64,000 nucleotides of DNA from Pelodera strongyloides (lineage: Eukaryota; Nematoda; Chromadorea; Rhabditida; Rhabditidae), in contig JAANDG010000213.1 in NCBI GenBank assembly GCA_036852015.1, forward strand, positions 1-64,000, given 5' to 3'. The notes beneath the pieces are model-generated. The model was given only the letters and a program-made list of their open reading frames with translations. It did not search any database and was not told where the DNA came from. Below are positions 25,217-38,800 of the stretch, piece after piece. The position numbers and the translations under genes were made by a program. Every line of letters begins with the position of its first letter. The stretch's first letter is position 1.

Positions 25217-25418
25217 TTGGTTAGTATGGTTAATTCCGAATAACAATCGGGTAGTGTGTATTTGTGCGCTGCGACGGCTTGCTATCTGATATGGGCATCT
25301 CTTCATGGTATCTACTCTTCCCATTCTCTTTCTCTGTCAATATACCCGGCTGGCGGGTAAATTCGCCCGTTTTCCGTTAGTCGTAGTCGTAGAGTAATAT
25401 TGGGGAATTGTTGGCTTA

Positions 25419-25569
25419 TTAGCCCGTATTCTCGGGTCGATGGAAACGTTCCTTTTGGGAAATCCTTTGTATGCAAATTTCTCGACTATCTAGACTAGCT
25501 GGAGGAAAAATTTGCATACGAATGAGCTCCCAAACGGAACATTCCCGTCGACCCGAGAATACGGGCTAT
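25419..25569. mobile_element. Single-copy foldback element
   Basis: TAGCCCGTATTCTCGGGTCGA at the left; TCGACCCGAGAATACGGGCTA at the right; inner TTTGCATACGAA arms. Confidence 0.6.
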
Positions 25570-26055
25570 GTTAGTCTTGGTTCTAAAAGGCAAAAGGAGG
25601 CGATTACCCTATTATAACCATGTTTTTGCGTTTTTTCCTGCTTTGGTAATTTGGTACTTTACTAGTATTTAGTATAGTAATTATATAGCTATTTACCTTT
25701 CTTTTCCTTTTCGTATTTCGTGCGTCTTTGCCTGTTGCTTATTGCGCTTCACAAAATCTTATCAACTTTCTTGTGCGTGTATGTGGCCTCGGACATAGGA
25801 CGCAGTCAACAAAAACAAACTGCTTTGTTGTGGTTGTAGTTCAGCATTCAGCTTTGAAAATCTACTTAACTCTTCGTTTCTCGAGGTTCGGGGTTTAACA
25901 CCTTTGGTACATACGTACGGCTACTTCGCGCCTTGTTTTACTGTATTAGTGAGAAAGTTCAGCTTCATCCTAATGCCTAATTGGTTACCTTTTTTGTACA
26001 CTCTTGTGAAGTAAACTCAAGAAACCTGTGAAGTATATACATCTGTAAAGTAACC

Positions 26056-26188
26056 AGAGGCCATATTCACCACTCAATTCCCCGCGGGGAATTTTTCGTC
26101 TTTTTCTCTGCGTGTCTCACATTAGAATACTATTTTCTGTCCCCGGGGAAGATTTCCCCGAGCGAATCGGAGTGGTGAATATGGCCTG
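26056..26188. mobile_element. CATATTCACCACTCA foldback element
   Basis: Third copy, with GCGGGGAATTTTTCGTC on the left arm and CCCCGGGGAAGATTTCC on the right. Confidence 0.7.
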
Positions 26189-27217
26189 GACCTCTGGTTT
26201 GGATCCCTGCTCCTGACTGAATTATTAGCTCCATCCCTTTTTATGATCTCGCAATTTAATTGTCTCCTCGTTAATTGTGTAATTGTGTGTTATATAATAT
26301 GTATTTTTTCCCTTCACTAGTTCTTGTTTCAGGTAAAACATTTTACGGTTTGCGGTATTTCCGCCACACTTACGTAATGCTAATGCAATAGCCGAAGTTG
26401 AATAATTCGCTTAGCGCCAGCCAGCTTACCGCTTTTCCCTGTGTTTATAAGAAAGGTGAGCTTCTTGTTATTATTTTATTTCTTTTGTGTTTGAGATGAG
26501 AGAACTGTAGATATATTAATGTTGCATTTGTCTTTTAGACGATGGTTTCATGATTAAAATAGTAAAGTAAAATAGTAAAACAAATAAATATAGTTGGGCA
26601 ACTTTTTCCAAGACGAAAAAATCCACGCTTGTTTATTTTCTGACGGATTGTTGCAAAATCCCTTTTTCTACTTTCCTGCATTTTTTTTATGAAAAAATAT
26701 GGGAATAATGGAAAAGTAAAAATATTAAAAATAAATATTTTAGTTTTGAATCGAAGCAACAAGAAATGAGTGAATACGGAAAGGCTTCTTCGTCGCAATG
26801 GTTAGTTTTGACTTTTTTTGCTTTGGTGGTTTTTGAAAACATTTTAATTTCTTTTGTTTCATTATATCGTGGTTGACGTTGAAGTTGATTGGTAAGGTTG
26901 GTGTTGGTAAGGTATGAACGTTGATTTAAAATTTGTACACGAATTTTTTTGTGCCACAACGTTGACACACTTGGTGTTTTGTTTTTATGTTGTAACTATT
27001 ATTATTATATTATTACTAAGTGAACCGCCGCCATTGATTTCTCGGTTCATATAGTACAATAGTACTTTTGTCTAACTGCAGTCTGGGGGTGTTAAATATG
27101 AGTTGGGAAAATAGGTGATGGTTGCGCAGGAGAGTACTAACTAAGTAATAAAGTAAGTAATATATCAAATTTTGCAATAATAAAATAATAAAATGTAAAT
27201 AATTAATAATATTAAAG

Positions 27218-27433
27218 GTACGTGGATGAATACGGAACATCGCTGTTTGATGGCGATCAGGCCACACCTTCTTCTAATATCAATGCTGTTTCCACTTGTC
27301 CTAACAGTCCTAATCTATGGCGTTTGGGAGGAAATAATAGTGAGGGATGTGGGACATCCTCCCCCGGGAGGAGTACACCCACACATCACATGCAGATGCA
27401 GAATACACCGCCCACGCAGAGCACACTAGTCAG
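27218..27433 (+). CDS. Exon A of the Ser-rich gene
   Basis: Acceptor AAAG|G and donor CAG|GTTGGT bound an open stretch of 71 codons: DEYGTSLFDGDQATPSSN, then a Ser/Gly/Thr-rich part with STCPNSPNLWRLGG and HHMQMQNTPPTQ. It is far richer in G+C than its flanks. The acceptor has a weak pyrimidine tract. No ATG is in frame before codon 53 or so, and TAA lies in frame just upstream, so it should be internal. Confidence 0.5.
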
Positions 27434-30400
27434 GTTGGTGAAAATTTTGGGGTTGGGGTCTGTATATGTTAACGCAGATTGTTGCATAAGTGAAACACTA
27501 GTCTCTGGTAAAGCACACTAACTAGTCAGGCTGCGCTTTTTGACTTTTGTAAGCTTATTTTGTTGACTCAAGTTAGTTTGCCCTAATACTTTACACTTTT
27601 TTTAAAACGGTGATTTTTTGTATTTTTGTACTTTTTTTTTTTAAATATTGCAAGAATTGCTTTCGTGAAATGTGTAGTTTTGTTTATTACAACACTAAAC
27701 GCTTACACTTTATGTTTCCTATAATTTCAATTTGAAAGCGTAATTGTATAACTACTAATTAAATTTTCTGCCGGTGGTCGGTTGTTATTCACCAGCAGGG
27801 CTGGAATTAAATGTCTCTGAATTGGCCCGTACCCGTTTAAAGGGTCCCATTTTTCTTTTTAAACATTTCCTCTTTGCCATCTCTCCTTCACTTCACTTTA
27901 TCGCTTATTCGTTGAGTGTTTTTCCCTTTAAAGGAACAATAGTCTGCTCGGATTGCTTAGTTATTTGTTTCTAAGAATTGTCGTCTGGGTTTTTTTCTTG
28001 GTTTACTATGTAAGCCAAGAATACGTTACAAAAGAAAAAAACTACGTTACAAAAGAAAAAACTTGAAAGCAAATTAGCATAAATACGTAGGAAGTTAGTT
28101 GACCACGCCCTTACGTTTGTGCATCTAAAACGAGAACGTTATAGATTAAAGCGAAATACCGGCCGGTTTTTAAAACTTAGCGTGGTCAACTGACTTCCTA
28201 CGTATTTATGCTAATTTGCTCGATTTTTTATTCTAATTTATGGTCATTTGCATGAGCTGCATACGAATGCTGGTGTACTCGTATTTCGCTTTAACAGATT
28301 AAGGACATTATTTATGCAATTCTCGAATGCCTAGGTATAATGTTGTGATGTTAATTAATACTAGAATGGATATCATATTTGCCCACGTGTTTTCAGCGAA
28401 TGGTATCGGATCTCAATTTTTGTGTAGAATGTGTAGGTTGCAATTTTGAATACTTGATTAGCATGATAACTAGTGTTTGGCTATTGTATCAGATTTCAAG
28501 TTTTTTCTTTTGTATGAACGGTGATTGACAAGAGACAAGACAATTTATACAAAATGTATGGAGCTTTTGGAGTGGATTTTTGGCTTTTACGAAAATTGCG
28601 ATTTTTTTTACTTTTTGGCCTGTTTGGTTAGCGTTGCATCTAAAAGAAGGAAATTACATTTGAATTGAAATTGGAATTTTGTGGTTTGGCGCTGGATCTT
28701 TTGTGCACTAATATACTGGCTACCATGGTGTACGATTCCAAGAGTACAAGCAGATTCCTGGACTTGTGTTGGTAGGTGACGCACTGTTATTTCTTTTAAT
28801 TGGGACTAATTTCGGTACTTTATTGAGGATATGCAATTAACACATCTCAAAAGGTGACCCTAAGTCCAAAGATACCTTTAACTAAATAATAATAAAGATT
28901 TAACTATTTTTATGTTAGTCTCATATACGCCAAATCACACGCTTTCTATTAAATTGGTGGGACTAAAGTTGGTACTTTGGTAATTTGGTACGTATTGTTT
29001 ACTACCTCTTTTTCGAACTTCTACCTTTACTGCTTTACTCTCAAGTTATCGAGACTTTGCTACTCCTTGTTTTGCTATCGACACTCGACACTCTTGTGTT
29101 AGAGTGTCAGTTTCATTTTTTCACTGGCCGTTGTTAAAGGGCATGTCAAGGGGGATTCTGCGCAGAAAGGCATCTCCTGGCGCACAATACAGTATACCCA
29201 CCATAAAATGACGGCAGATTGAAATGTTTCAAATTTTGTCATAAACGTGAACAAAACCCGCCGCAACGCAAGCAAACGGGTGCGTTGCGGCGAGCCGGTA
29301 ATTCAAACCGTCCAGTGGACAGCGATTTGGCTTAGCTCTGTCCACACGACTCGAATCCCAACTGAAGGAGTTTTTTTGGAGGGGTTTGAAATTGTTTTTC
29401 TTCTTACATGAAAGTTTTTGTTTATTTTTATTTTCACTTTCCTTACCTTCAAAACGCAAGCTTTTTTTTAGCCCAACATGCAAAACCGGCTTGACAGTCC
29501 CTTTAATGTAGTTTTGTTTTGTTTTGGTTTTTTGAATAATGTCTGTGTCAATGCTTTTCTTTATTATGAACATGTGAACTCTATGTGCTGTTTTTTCCCC
29601 ATGACCATGACACATAGTAATCCCTAATGGAAACCAAAAATCCTGCTTTTGTTCATGTGTTTGCGCACTAATGGATCTTATGTTGCCGATTTTTCATCAT
29701 CCGCAAAAAAGGACTTATTTGTGTGCCATTTTCCGTTGTTGTTTTTATTTCTTGGTTAACATTTTCCTTTTTTTTTGTTTTACAAAAACTCGAAGTCTTG
29801 AACGAATGAACGTTTTTTTAAAACCAACATTTTTATTTTTGTAGAACAGTTTTGTAAATTGTAAACAGTAATTTGTCGGATTTAGTCTTCGGACAAAGGC
29901 AAAGAATTCCGCCTGCGCTCTTTTGGTATCTCAGATTTCCGGCAGTGTGTTAGTGTTGGTGAATTATGTGTTGGTTGTTTATTGTCTTCCTTTTCTCGTC
30001 CTTTATGTTGTTCTTCATTTCCTTCATTGCCCGTCTGATTCAGAATATATTTACATTTTCATTCATCGGATTTTTTTTGCTGCAATAAGAAGACATGATT
30101 TAAAAATTTTCTATTACTTCCTGCTTGAATATGTCGTGTCAGTAGGCAACTAGCATATGTGAGAGGTGAAATTTGGTCTAAATGTGTGTGTTTGGAATTT
30201 GTAGAACTAGTAGTTCAGTTTTGAAGTTTTTTTCACTTTGTTGTGGTAAAGAGTAAACATGCGTAAAAGTGACAAAAGCAGAGCTTTGTTGGATATATAA
30301 TGTTACTCCACCTGTGTTTCTCTCCCTCTCTGTCACTCTTCTCACTCTCTCTCTCTCGCTCTTGTGAATTTCTGATTTTCATAAGCAAAAAACTGTAGTT

Positions 30401-33400
30401 TCCCATTAAAACATGAGCCATCTGGGAAAGCACTGGCTTGTTAATAACTTGCGTGTTTACGTTATTATTGTCATAATGGTTAATTTCCCATAATAACGTC
30501 TTTCACAGTAATTAGTAATGAGTAATAGTGATCTGTATGAGGGGTACTTTGCATGTTCCTCTTCCTCATGGGAAATTAATTATTTCTAAAAAAATTTGAG
30601 TTTATGAGGCAAGAGGCAGCATTGAGGGTTTGCTTAAAGCGAATTAGCGGTCGGTCTAAACAAAAAAATACGAAAAGAGGAGGAGTAAACAACCGTGCGT
30701 TTACCGCCGTTTTCAAAAAGTGCATTTTTGCGCTTTTACTTAGCCAAATTCAAAATATTTTGTCAACATTTCGTCATTTGGATGCTTCGGAGTGCGTGAT
30801 CATTTAAAAAGGCCATCCCTCGATTTTTTCGGGGCCGTGCTAGTATTAAAATCGGCAAATCGCCGGAAGCGAATTTTCCCATACAAAATCGCAAAAAATG
30901 GTTGTTTGAGAACATTTTTATGCAAGACGCACTTATTTGTTTGTGTTTTTATGTTTATTTTCGTTTATAACTTTTTTCAAACTATTTTTGGTGGAAAAAC
31001 CCCAAACCGGGTGGTATTTCGCTTTAAAGGGATGGGTTCACTACAAAATCACCTTGTTTTTATGCTTTACTTTGTTTGTACAAAGGAAAACTTAAACAAA
31101 GAGCATAAAAAATATTCCTTGAATTATTCCCTAGGGCAGATATTAGGTAAAAAAGGTGAGTATTGATTTTTTTCCGATAAAGTTGTACTGCAAGATAAAC
31201 TAAGGAAGCTAAGATATATGGCTGAAACACACTGTTTTTTCATTGTTTTATGTGAAATAAACGATGAAGACTACAGTTTATTTTGCTCAAAACAGTGTGT
31301 TTCAGCCATATCTCTTAGCTTCCTTAGTTTATCTTGCAGTACAACTTTATCGGAAAAAGATCAATACTCACCTTTTTTTACCTAATATCTTCCCTAGGGA
31401 ATAATTCAAGGAATATTTTTTATGCTCTTTGTTTAAGTTTTCCTTTGTACAATCAAAGTAAAGCATAAAAACAAGGTGATTTTGTAGTGAACCCATCCCT
31501 TTAACTTCGAAAAATTAACAGGGCTGCTTTATGGAGAGGGAACCTTTTTTTAAACCTTACTTCATATTCAGTTGTCCCATTTTTTTGTCGATTTACTATT
31601 TTTCTATCATCAATTTCTTATATAAGTAAATGTGAATTTATTGTAATGTAATTACACTAAACTTATATAGTCTTATAGGTAGTGAAGTAGCCTTTATTTG
31701 ATTTCACAAATGCTTTCATGTTTTGTATGTAGCTAATAATCTGCTCTTTTTCATTAGAGTTTTCTATAACAATGTACAATCTAGTGCAAACAGTATTTTG
31801 TTTTGAATATATATATATATATTATGGAATAAGTTTTCTTTGACATTTATGTATATATTTTATGAAATAAGTTTTCTTTTTTTCTTATACCTTGTGTAAT
31901 AAAAGGCATTGTGCATTTATACAAAATTTATGAAAAGAATTTGGCTCTAAAGCTCTTTTCTAACTAATTCACTGAAAATATGCGGCACTTTTGCACTTTC
32001 CTTGACGATGCACCCAGATGAAAGATGTGCTAATGTGCTTAAATACAGTTACTCGTTGTTGTGCATGGATGCTTGCTTGCGCAAAAAATTTTTTTCTGAA
32101 AATGTTAAATATTACCATTTCTTAAACTGACAAAACGTAGTGGAACTTGCTCAAAAAATTTTTTTCTGAAAATGTTAAATATTACCATTTCTTAAACTGA
32201 CAAAACGTAGTGGAGAGGGGCTTTGTATTACGAGGTCGAGCTGCACCGTCAATGTGTAAAAAATAGAAACATTTTCGTTTTTTAGTCCAATAGAACTTAG
32301 AACAGACTTCAGCTATAAAGTTTTGTGGATAAACTTCCAGTTTTTTTGCAGATGATACTTTACTTACTTTTTTATTCTGCGTTCTTCTGCATAGGTAGTC
32401 TTTATTACAATTACAGTCCCCTTCCTACAGCAACGGCATTAGTAATTAGTACATGCAAAAAGGCCGTCTTAGTTTATATTTATTATGAGCCTTATTGCGT
32501 AACGTGCATCCTAACCTAAGACAAACATACAGGTAAATATTGTTCATGTATGTAATATTCATGTATAGTATGTAATAAATAAGAATATTTACTTATTGCG
32601 AGCGTAACGTCGTGCATCCCATCTTCATACACAGACAAATATTGTTGTTCGTTTATATAATATTCATTTATAAATGAGATTTTCTATTTCTTTCGAGCGT
32701 AATGTGCGTCCTTACAGGAAAACAAACGCCCAAACTTAAACATTGTTCAATATATAATTGTGCCCGTTCAGGTCACCATCGTCGTCCGGCTCGGCTTCCT
32801 CGGCCTCTTCATCGATGCGGAGACATCGACCGGGGAATATTCAGGTCAAAGACTCCGGATCGAGACTGGTGAGTTATTTTTAAAGGGGTATGGCACGTGG
32901 TTTTGAAACGGGTGCCCGTTCAACTGTATTTCCATGTATTATATGCAAATTTGTGTGCCCATATTGGCACGGCACTTGGAAAACGGAGAAAGAGCGTGTT
33001 TGAGTTGTTGGGAACGAAAAGATTCAGTTTTGGATATTTGTCCTCTTACTTCTTCCGTATTTCTAATTTCTACTCTATGATTTGTGGGAAAAACTTCTTG
33101 TGGATTAGAAGAAAAGGTGTTGTAGTTACCCTAACCTAGTAAGCTCCGATTTGTAAATCTGCAGTACAGCCTATATGTACTTCTCCTTCGAGGTGTGCAA
33201 AATCGTGTGGCTGTTTTGCTTTACTGTGGGTGTATTTCTTGTCCAGCTGTTAAGCTGCGGGTTTCGAATTTAAATTGTACGGTGCGCAATTTAAATTTAA
33301 ATTTCCTCGTTTGATAATTAACTCTTTCGATTTTAGCTCCTATGTTCTCCTATTCCACTTTTTTTCCGACGTTAAAATTTAATGAGTTTTTATTGTATAA

Positions 33401-35759
33401 TTGCTGATTTTAATCGGCTGAGGGATGCTGCTTATTTAACTTTCTTAAATAAGCTACGGAATGCTTTTTAGTAAGCTTGAAATAACTCCCTTTGTTGAGA
33501 TCATTTTTGCCTTTCTTTCTTTGTTGCATTGTTGCGTGTCTGGTCTGCATATATTTCATCTCCTCGTTGTTTTTTGTGGACGATTTTTCTTTTGATTTGG
33601 TCTGGTCTGGAACTCGTAGGCAGGATGGAAAATTATTATAGCCTCATTTCATTATGAAAATTGGCGCATTTTCTATCATTAGTATAGTCTGTGTATGATA
33701 GTCTGTGTATGATTATGGTCCAGTGTTGAGGATATTTTGGTGCTGTGTTTGCAAACTAAAAACACTGTAGTTTAACAGGGTCAATTCCATTTAGGTTATC
33801 ATTTAACAAATCACAACTATAATTGTGCAGTATTCTGATCTTAGTTGATTTTATTTGAATTTTCGCGCGCGTGTCATCTCATCAGTAGTAGCTGATAGTA
33901 CTCTGATACCCTGGTCCTGTGCGTGCAAAGCCAAACGACATGAATGGGCCAATGAAACCCTTTGTGGTGTTTCCATATTTCTATTTCGCTTCTCCCTTTT
34001 AAGTAGCCTGACAGCATTGCAAATTAAACGAGAACCCAGGAAAAAATGGTTGATTGTTGCCCATTTTAAAGCGAAATACCGGCCGGTTTTTGGAACACGG
34101 CAAGTACACCATCATTCTTATGCAGCTTATGCAAATGAACATAAATTAGAATAAAAATCGAGCTTAATTCGAGCAACTTAGCGCATAAATACGTGGGAAA
34201 TCTGTTGTCTACTATGCGTTTCAAAAACCGGCCGGTATTTCGCTTTAAACGTCTATTTCGCTTTAAACGTATGCAAGATTCAAGTGAAGGGTGAAACAGT
34301 AAAAAGATTTTTTTATTGGAGTGCACGGTTAATTGTACCGTAATCCGGTCCCCCTTGCTAGTACGAGATTTTTTATAAAAAAAAATCCGTCTGAATGTCA
34401 TTGTCGGAGCTTTCTATTTTTTCTTCATTGCATCTTTATATTTAGGAAAAAAAACTTTGCCCTTGCTTTATTTTTAGAAAGAAACAAAGAGCCGACAGCT
34501 TTCGCTCAAAATAATAGACTATTTCGCTTGAGCTGTTGCCGTAGTGCAATTTTGGAGTGAAAAGGAGAAAAGGGAGGATCAGGGAGCTCTTTCTTTTTTT
34601 ACTTTTCTTTTCCACATTTTCACAAATATTTCATCTCCTTCCGCTTTGGTGACTTTTCTATGATCTTTTCTTGACATATCAACAAGCTTTGTTGGAAGAT
34701 AGGCCACTTCCTGGTTGTGAGGTGTAATAGTTGAAAGTGAGAAATATATTGGTGTTTGCACGTGTGTGGGATTTGTAAATTTATGAATTTGAAGTCGATT
34801 TTTGTGGGACAAACCTTCAGTCTTCAGGTTCCTTCATGTTTTTTTTTTGTTTTGGGCATTTTGGGATTTTCCATGTCTTTGGGAGCAGTTCTGTTCAATT
34901 TATGTGGTTTCCTCGTAGTGTTTGACGGCATCAAAAACTAGTCTAATTAATAAAACTAATAGAAAATTAGCCACCGTCTTACTGTGTTTTACGTTCGCTA
35001 GAAACGACAAGGAACAAGACTTATCTTGTTTAAGCAATAGCAACTAATCGAGTGAGTGAGTGAGAATGTATTTTTATTCACGTTCTTTACAAAAGTATAT
35101 TTTGGGCCACTTTATTTATAAAATTATATCCTAATCACCTTTATTCGCTCTTACACTGGGGCAAGTGTGTGTGCCGTGTGATTGAGTGAAACGAATGAGC
35201 TAATTTCGTAGTGAGGACGCTTTGATTAGATCATTAGAGACGAGCAATTGCCAGTTGGTCTCGAAACCCCATTTAAACAAGCGGAAACGATCCCATTGGC
35301 TTTAAATTTACTCTAAAAACTTTGTTTTACTTGGTTTGGTTAATTATCTGCTCAATATGTGGATTGAACATTGCTAGCGTGTAGTGTTTTCTATCCTCTT
35401 ACAATTAGTTTAACTCCGCCGGTGGCTCTGTGATGATAATTATAATTGATATATATCGAGTAGAAACAGTGAAGACTTTACCAGTATGTACGACTGTCAG
35501 GGTGAGGGTGTCAGGGTTTCGCATACATGATTAAAAGAAAGATAGTTTCCTTTTTGGCCGAGTAATTTTTAGTAAGCCTAGTTCCAGTAATTATAGGAGG
35601 GAGATAATTTAGTATTTTGTGTTAGCAGAGGGTATCCAAACCATTGTCATCGTTGATCCACGGAAGCTTTGACCTCAGGGTGTTTTCATCTCTAAACTCC
35701 TTTTTTACTCTCTCTCTATCTCTTTGTAATAGTATCCGCTCGCTACTTCCTCTCTTTTT

Positions 35760-35807
<48 letters not shown>

Positions 35808-38800
35808 CCCCCCCTCTCTCTCTCTCCCCCCCTCTCTCTCTCTCCTCCTTTCCTTGAAGCTTTCTCCTTCCATCTCTTTCCTCCTGAATTTTCTTTCTTT
35901 CATACTGCTCCTCCTTCTTTCACACCCTTGCTCTCTTTCACTCTCCCGTCTCTCTCTTTCTTTGAATCTTTTTTTTTTTAGTTTTTCATCGCGTTTCATC
36001 TCAAAATACAGCTGTTTTCTGTTTTCCTTTTGTCGATGTTGCTAGTTGCTACTATGTCGTTAGTTGCCTTCATGGATGTGCTTATTGGCCATACATTCCG
36101 TTTTAATTACGACGAAGCCGCCGACCTTCCGAACTTGATCGACCTGACACCTCTATGGGCGTTTACTCTTGGGCGTTTCCTTACTTGTGCGTTTCTCAGA
36201 ATAGATCGTTGTTGCATTGCCATTTTCTGGGTTGAATTTAAAATCCGTTTTATTTGTTTTTTTTTTGTTGGCAAAAGTTACGCACCAGTTTTATTTGCAG
36301 GCGGCGTGCTTCACACTTAAATAGTGTAAATCGTGTGCTGTTTCGCATTATTCTGTCGTCTCAGTTGACGATTATTTCCAAATTCGAACGAAACGAGTGA
36401 ACTTTAGGCGTCGTGTTGCCACCCGCCAACTATATTCTGCTATTCTCTGATGCTTTAATTTAACCAAACTGTATTGTGGTTCTTTATTTTGGTATTGTGA
36501 AGATGGATACATTTACCAGAGGAATTTGATTGATTTGGATTTTCTCCATACTCACAGTCGAACTTTTGCTGAAACTTCAACGGAGCTCGTGTCGTTGTTT
36601 GTGGTGTGAAGTCCCCGTGCACGTATTCTGGGAGATCCCGCCCTACCTTTGTTCCCGGGACCTGAAGTGTTGTTGGTGCCGGAATTCTGTGGCGTTGGTG
36701 CCGAAATCGCCGTGTGGCTCCCTACTACGGGGAGTATTGTTGAATACATCTCCTATCGTCGGTCCCGGTCCCGCCCACTTTGTGATAATCTGATTGCGTC
36801 ATAATCGCTCTCGGCGGCCTCGGTGTCTTGTTAGGCTTCAGCCCATAAATCTCACTTCACGCGAGTATTTATCGACTTTTGTGCGGACCTGAGCTGTGTT
36901 TTCCTCCACTTTTACAGTTTTTTTTATTCCACTAATCCTAAGAAGTTGGACAACACTGCCCACTGATTACCTTGTAAATCACGATTTAACGTGAGATTGG
37001 ATTGCCCGATTTGAGGATCGAATTCAACGAATTGGGCGATATTTTTTGGAAACACCCTGCTTATCTATAAGTTGTATATATCATCTCCGAACGACGACAC
37101 TCTATTCAAACTGTGGGGATTGATCTGTACGTCTTCGTGTATTCCGGATAGGAGTGCGATGTCGAGGCCAGTGGAGGCGCCTATTACTTCGTCAACAGCG
37201 GTGACCTCGGCTGCGAGGTTATCGGCACCGGCCGTGATGCCATCGAGGGCCTATTTAACGGCAAGCGCGCCGAAGCCGAGTCCGAGAATGAGACGCCTGG
37301 CCTCTCAGTTGGCGTCGATTGTGATCTCGCTTGATCCGCCGAGTCCTCCGTCGGTGTCCCCTTCGCCGAGTCCGAAACCGACTAATGAATTGTCGGGAAT
37401 GGCTTGGTTGACGGTCCCGGGAATTGAAATTGGAGCCACGGAGAGGCTTGTATCGGATGATTCCCCGAGACTTTCGTCACCACCTCCAGATAGAAGGTGC
37501 TCCTTTGCCAGCACGTACTCCACGGTGTCGGATTCGTCGATAGCGTTGAGTTGCAGCTACCAGAGCTTATTGTCACCGTTGTGGACCACGGGATCGGCCA
37601 AGTATTACAGTGATGATTGTGAGACACCACCAGAGGTAGCCACACCACATGAGGGAAGGAGACCGAGGAGTGCGCAGGTAAGGGATATCGGATTGTTATT
37701 TATGTTTTAAAGGTTGTATTGTTTTTATGTCTATGTTCGGTTAGCCTTTGTGGCGAGAATTCGTGGGTTTGGTGACATTTTTTCCTGCAAAGTCTTCTTT
37801 TCTGTGCATATGGATTGACTTTCTTGAGTTCAAGTTTTTGTATATTTGTTTATTTAATCTTTGTTCCATAAGGTAAAAGGGCTTTCTATATTTTGGGTGT
37901 ATAATGTATACGATATGAGAATTGCAAATAATCGTTTTGCTGCAGCTGTGCTCAACGCATTTCCTGTTTTGCCGGAATACATTTTATATTTTCATTGTTG
38001 TTGAATGACTTATTTTTCCTCGCCTAGATTTAGTTAGTGGAATCTTATGATAGGCTCTAACCTGGTGCTTATTTTGTTGTCGCTTCTTTCTTTTCCTCTC
38101 GCCGATTCATAATTAGTCACTTAATTATTCAGCCATTAATTTATGGAGCGGTGAATAGGAAATGGACATGGGCGATGATGTGGAAAAGTGCTTATTATTA
38201 TGTGTAGCGGGTTTTATTATTGAGTGGGGGTTTTGTTGTATCTGTTAGTCGCAAGAAATTATCATAGTGAGCCGAAGTGGGAGCCGAAAAATATAATAAT
38301 TTATTGATACACTCACACAGAAACATATGCAATCAAATCAAAAGTATACCCTAAGACGAACAGCTTCACAACAGTTCCTACTAACAAGGGTCCAAACTAA
38401 TACACAATGTATTATCTACATGAGGTTTTTGAGGTTAAGATTCAATATTCAATACTTAGTATTCTAGAATAAATCCATAATCTGCAATCTTATTGTCCGC
38501 GCTTGTGACTCGTGACGCAGACATACATAATGTGGAATTAATTGGACTTAATTTTTTGTTTTATATAATGACGTTGAATGAGATTGTGTAATATAATCTG
38601 TAATCGTTAGTTAATCACTGTGGAAACGGTTTAGCGGTTGACATTCAAAGTAATGTGGTTTATTAATTGAGTTACTTTTTGTGCGTACATTCTGGTAGAA
38701 AATCTGTGGAGTTGCAGTATTATGGGGAAGTAGAAGTTAGAAGTAGGAAATCCTTGCTGTATAGAATTTTTTTGCCCATGAACAAATGACTATAGATGGA

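Noticed and set aside
29229..29615. 128-codon minus-strand frame
   Set aside because: It overlaps a TTAA-ended repeat, is Lys/Asn-rich and shows no recognisable motif.
37158..37350. Alternative frame in exon C reading ECDVEASGGAYYFVNS
   Set aside because: It ends at a TGA and is not needed, because the 202-codon frame is open throughout and fits both neighbouring exons.
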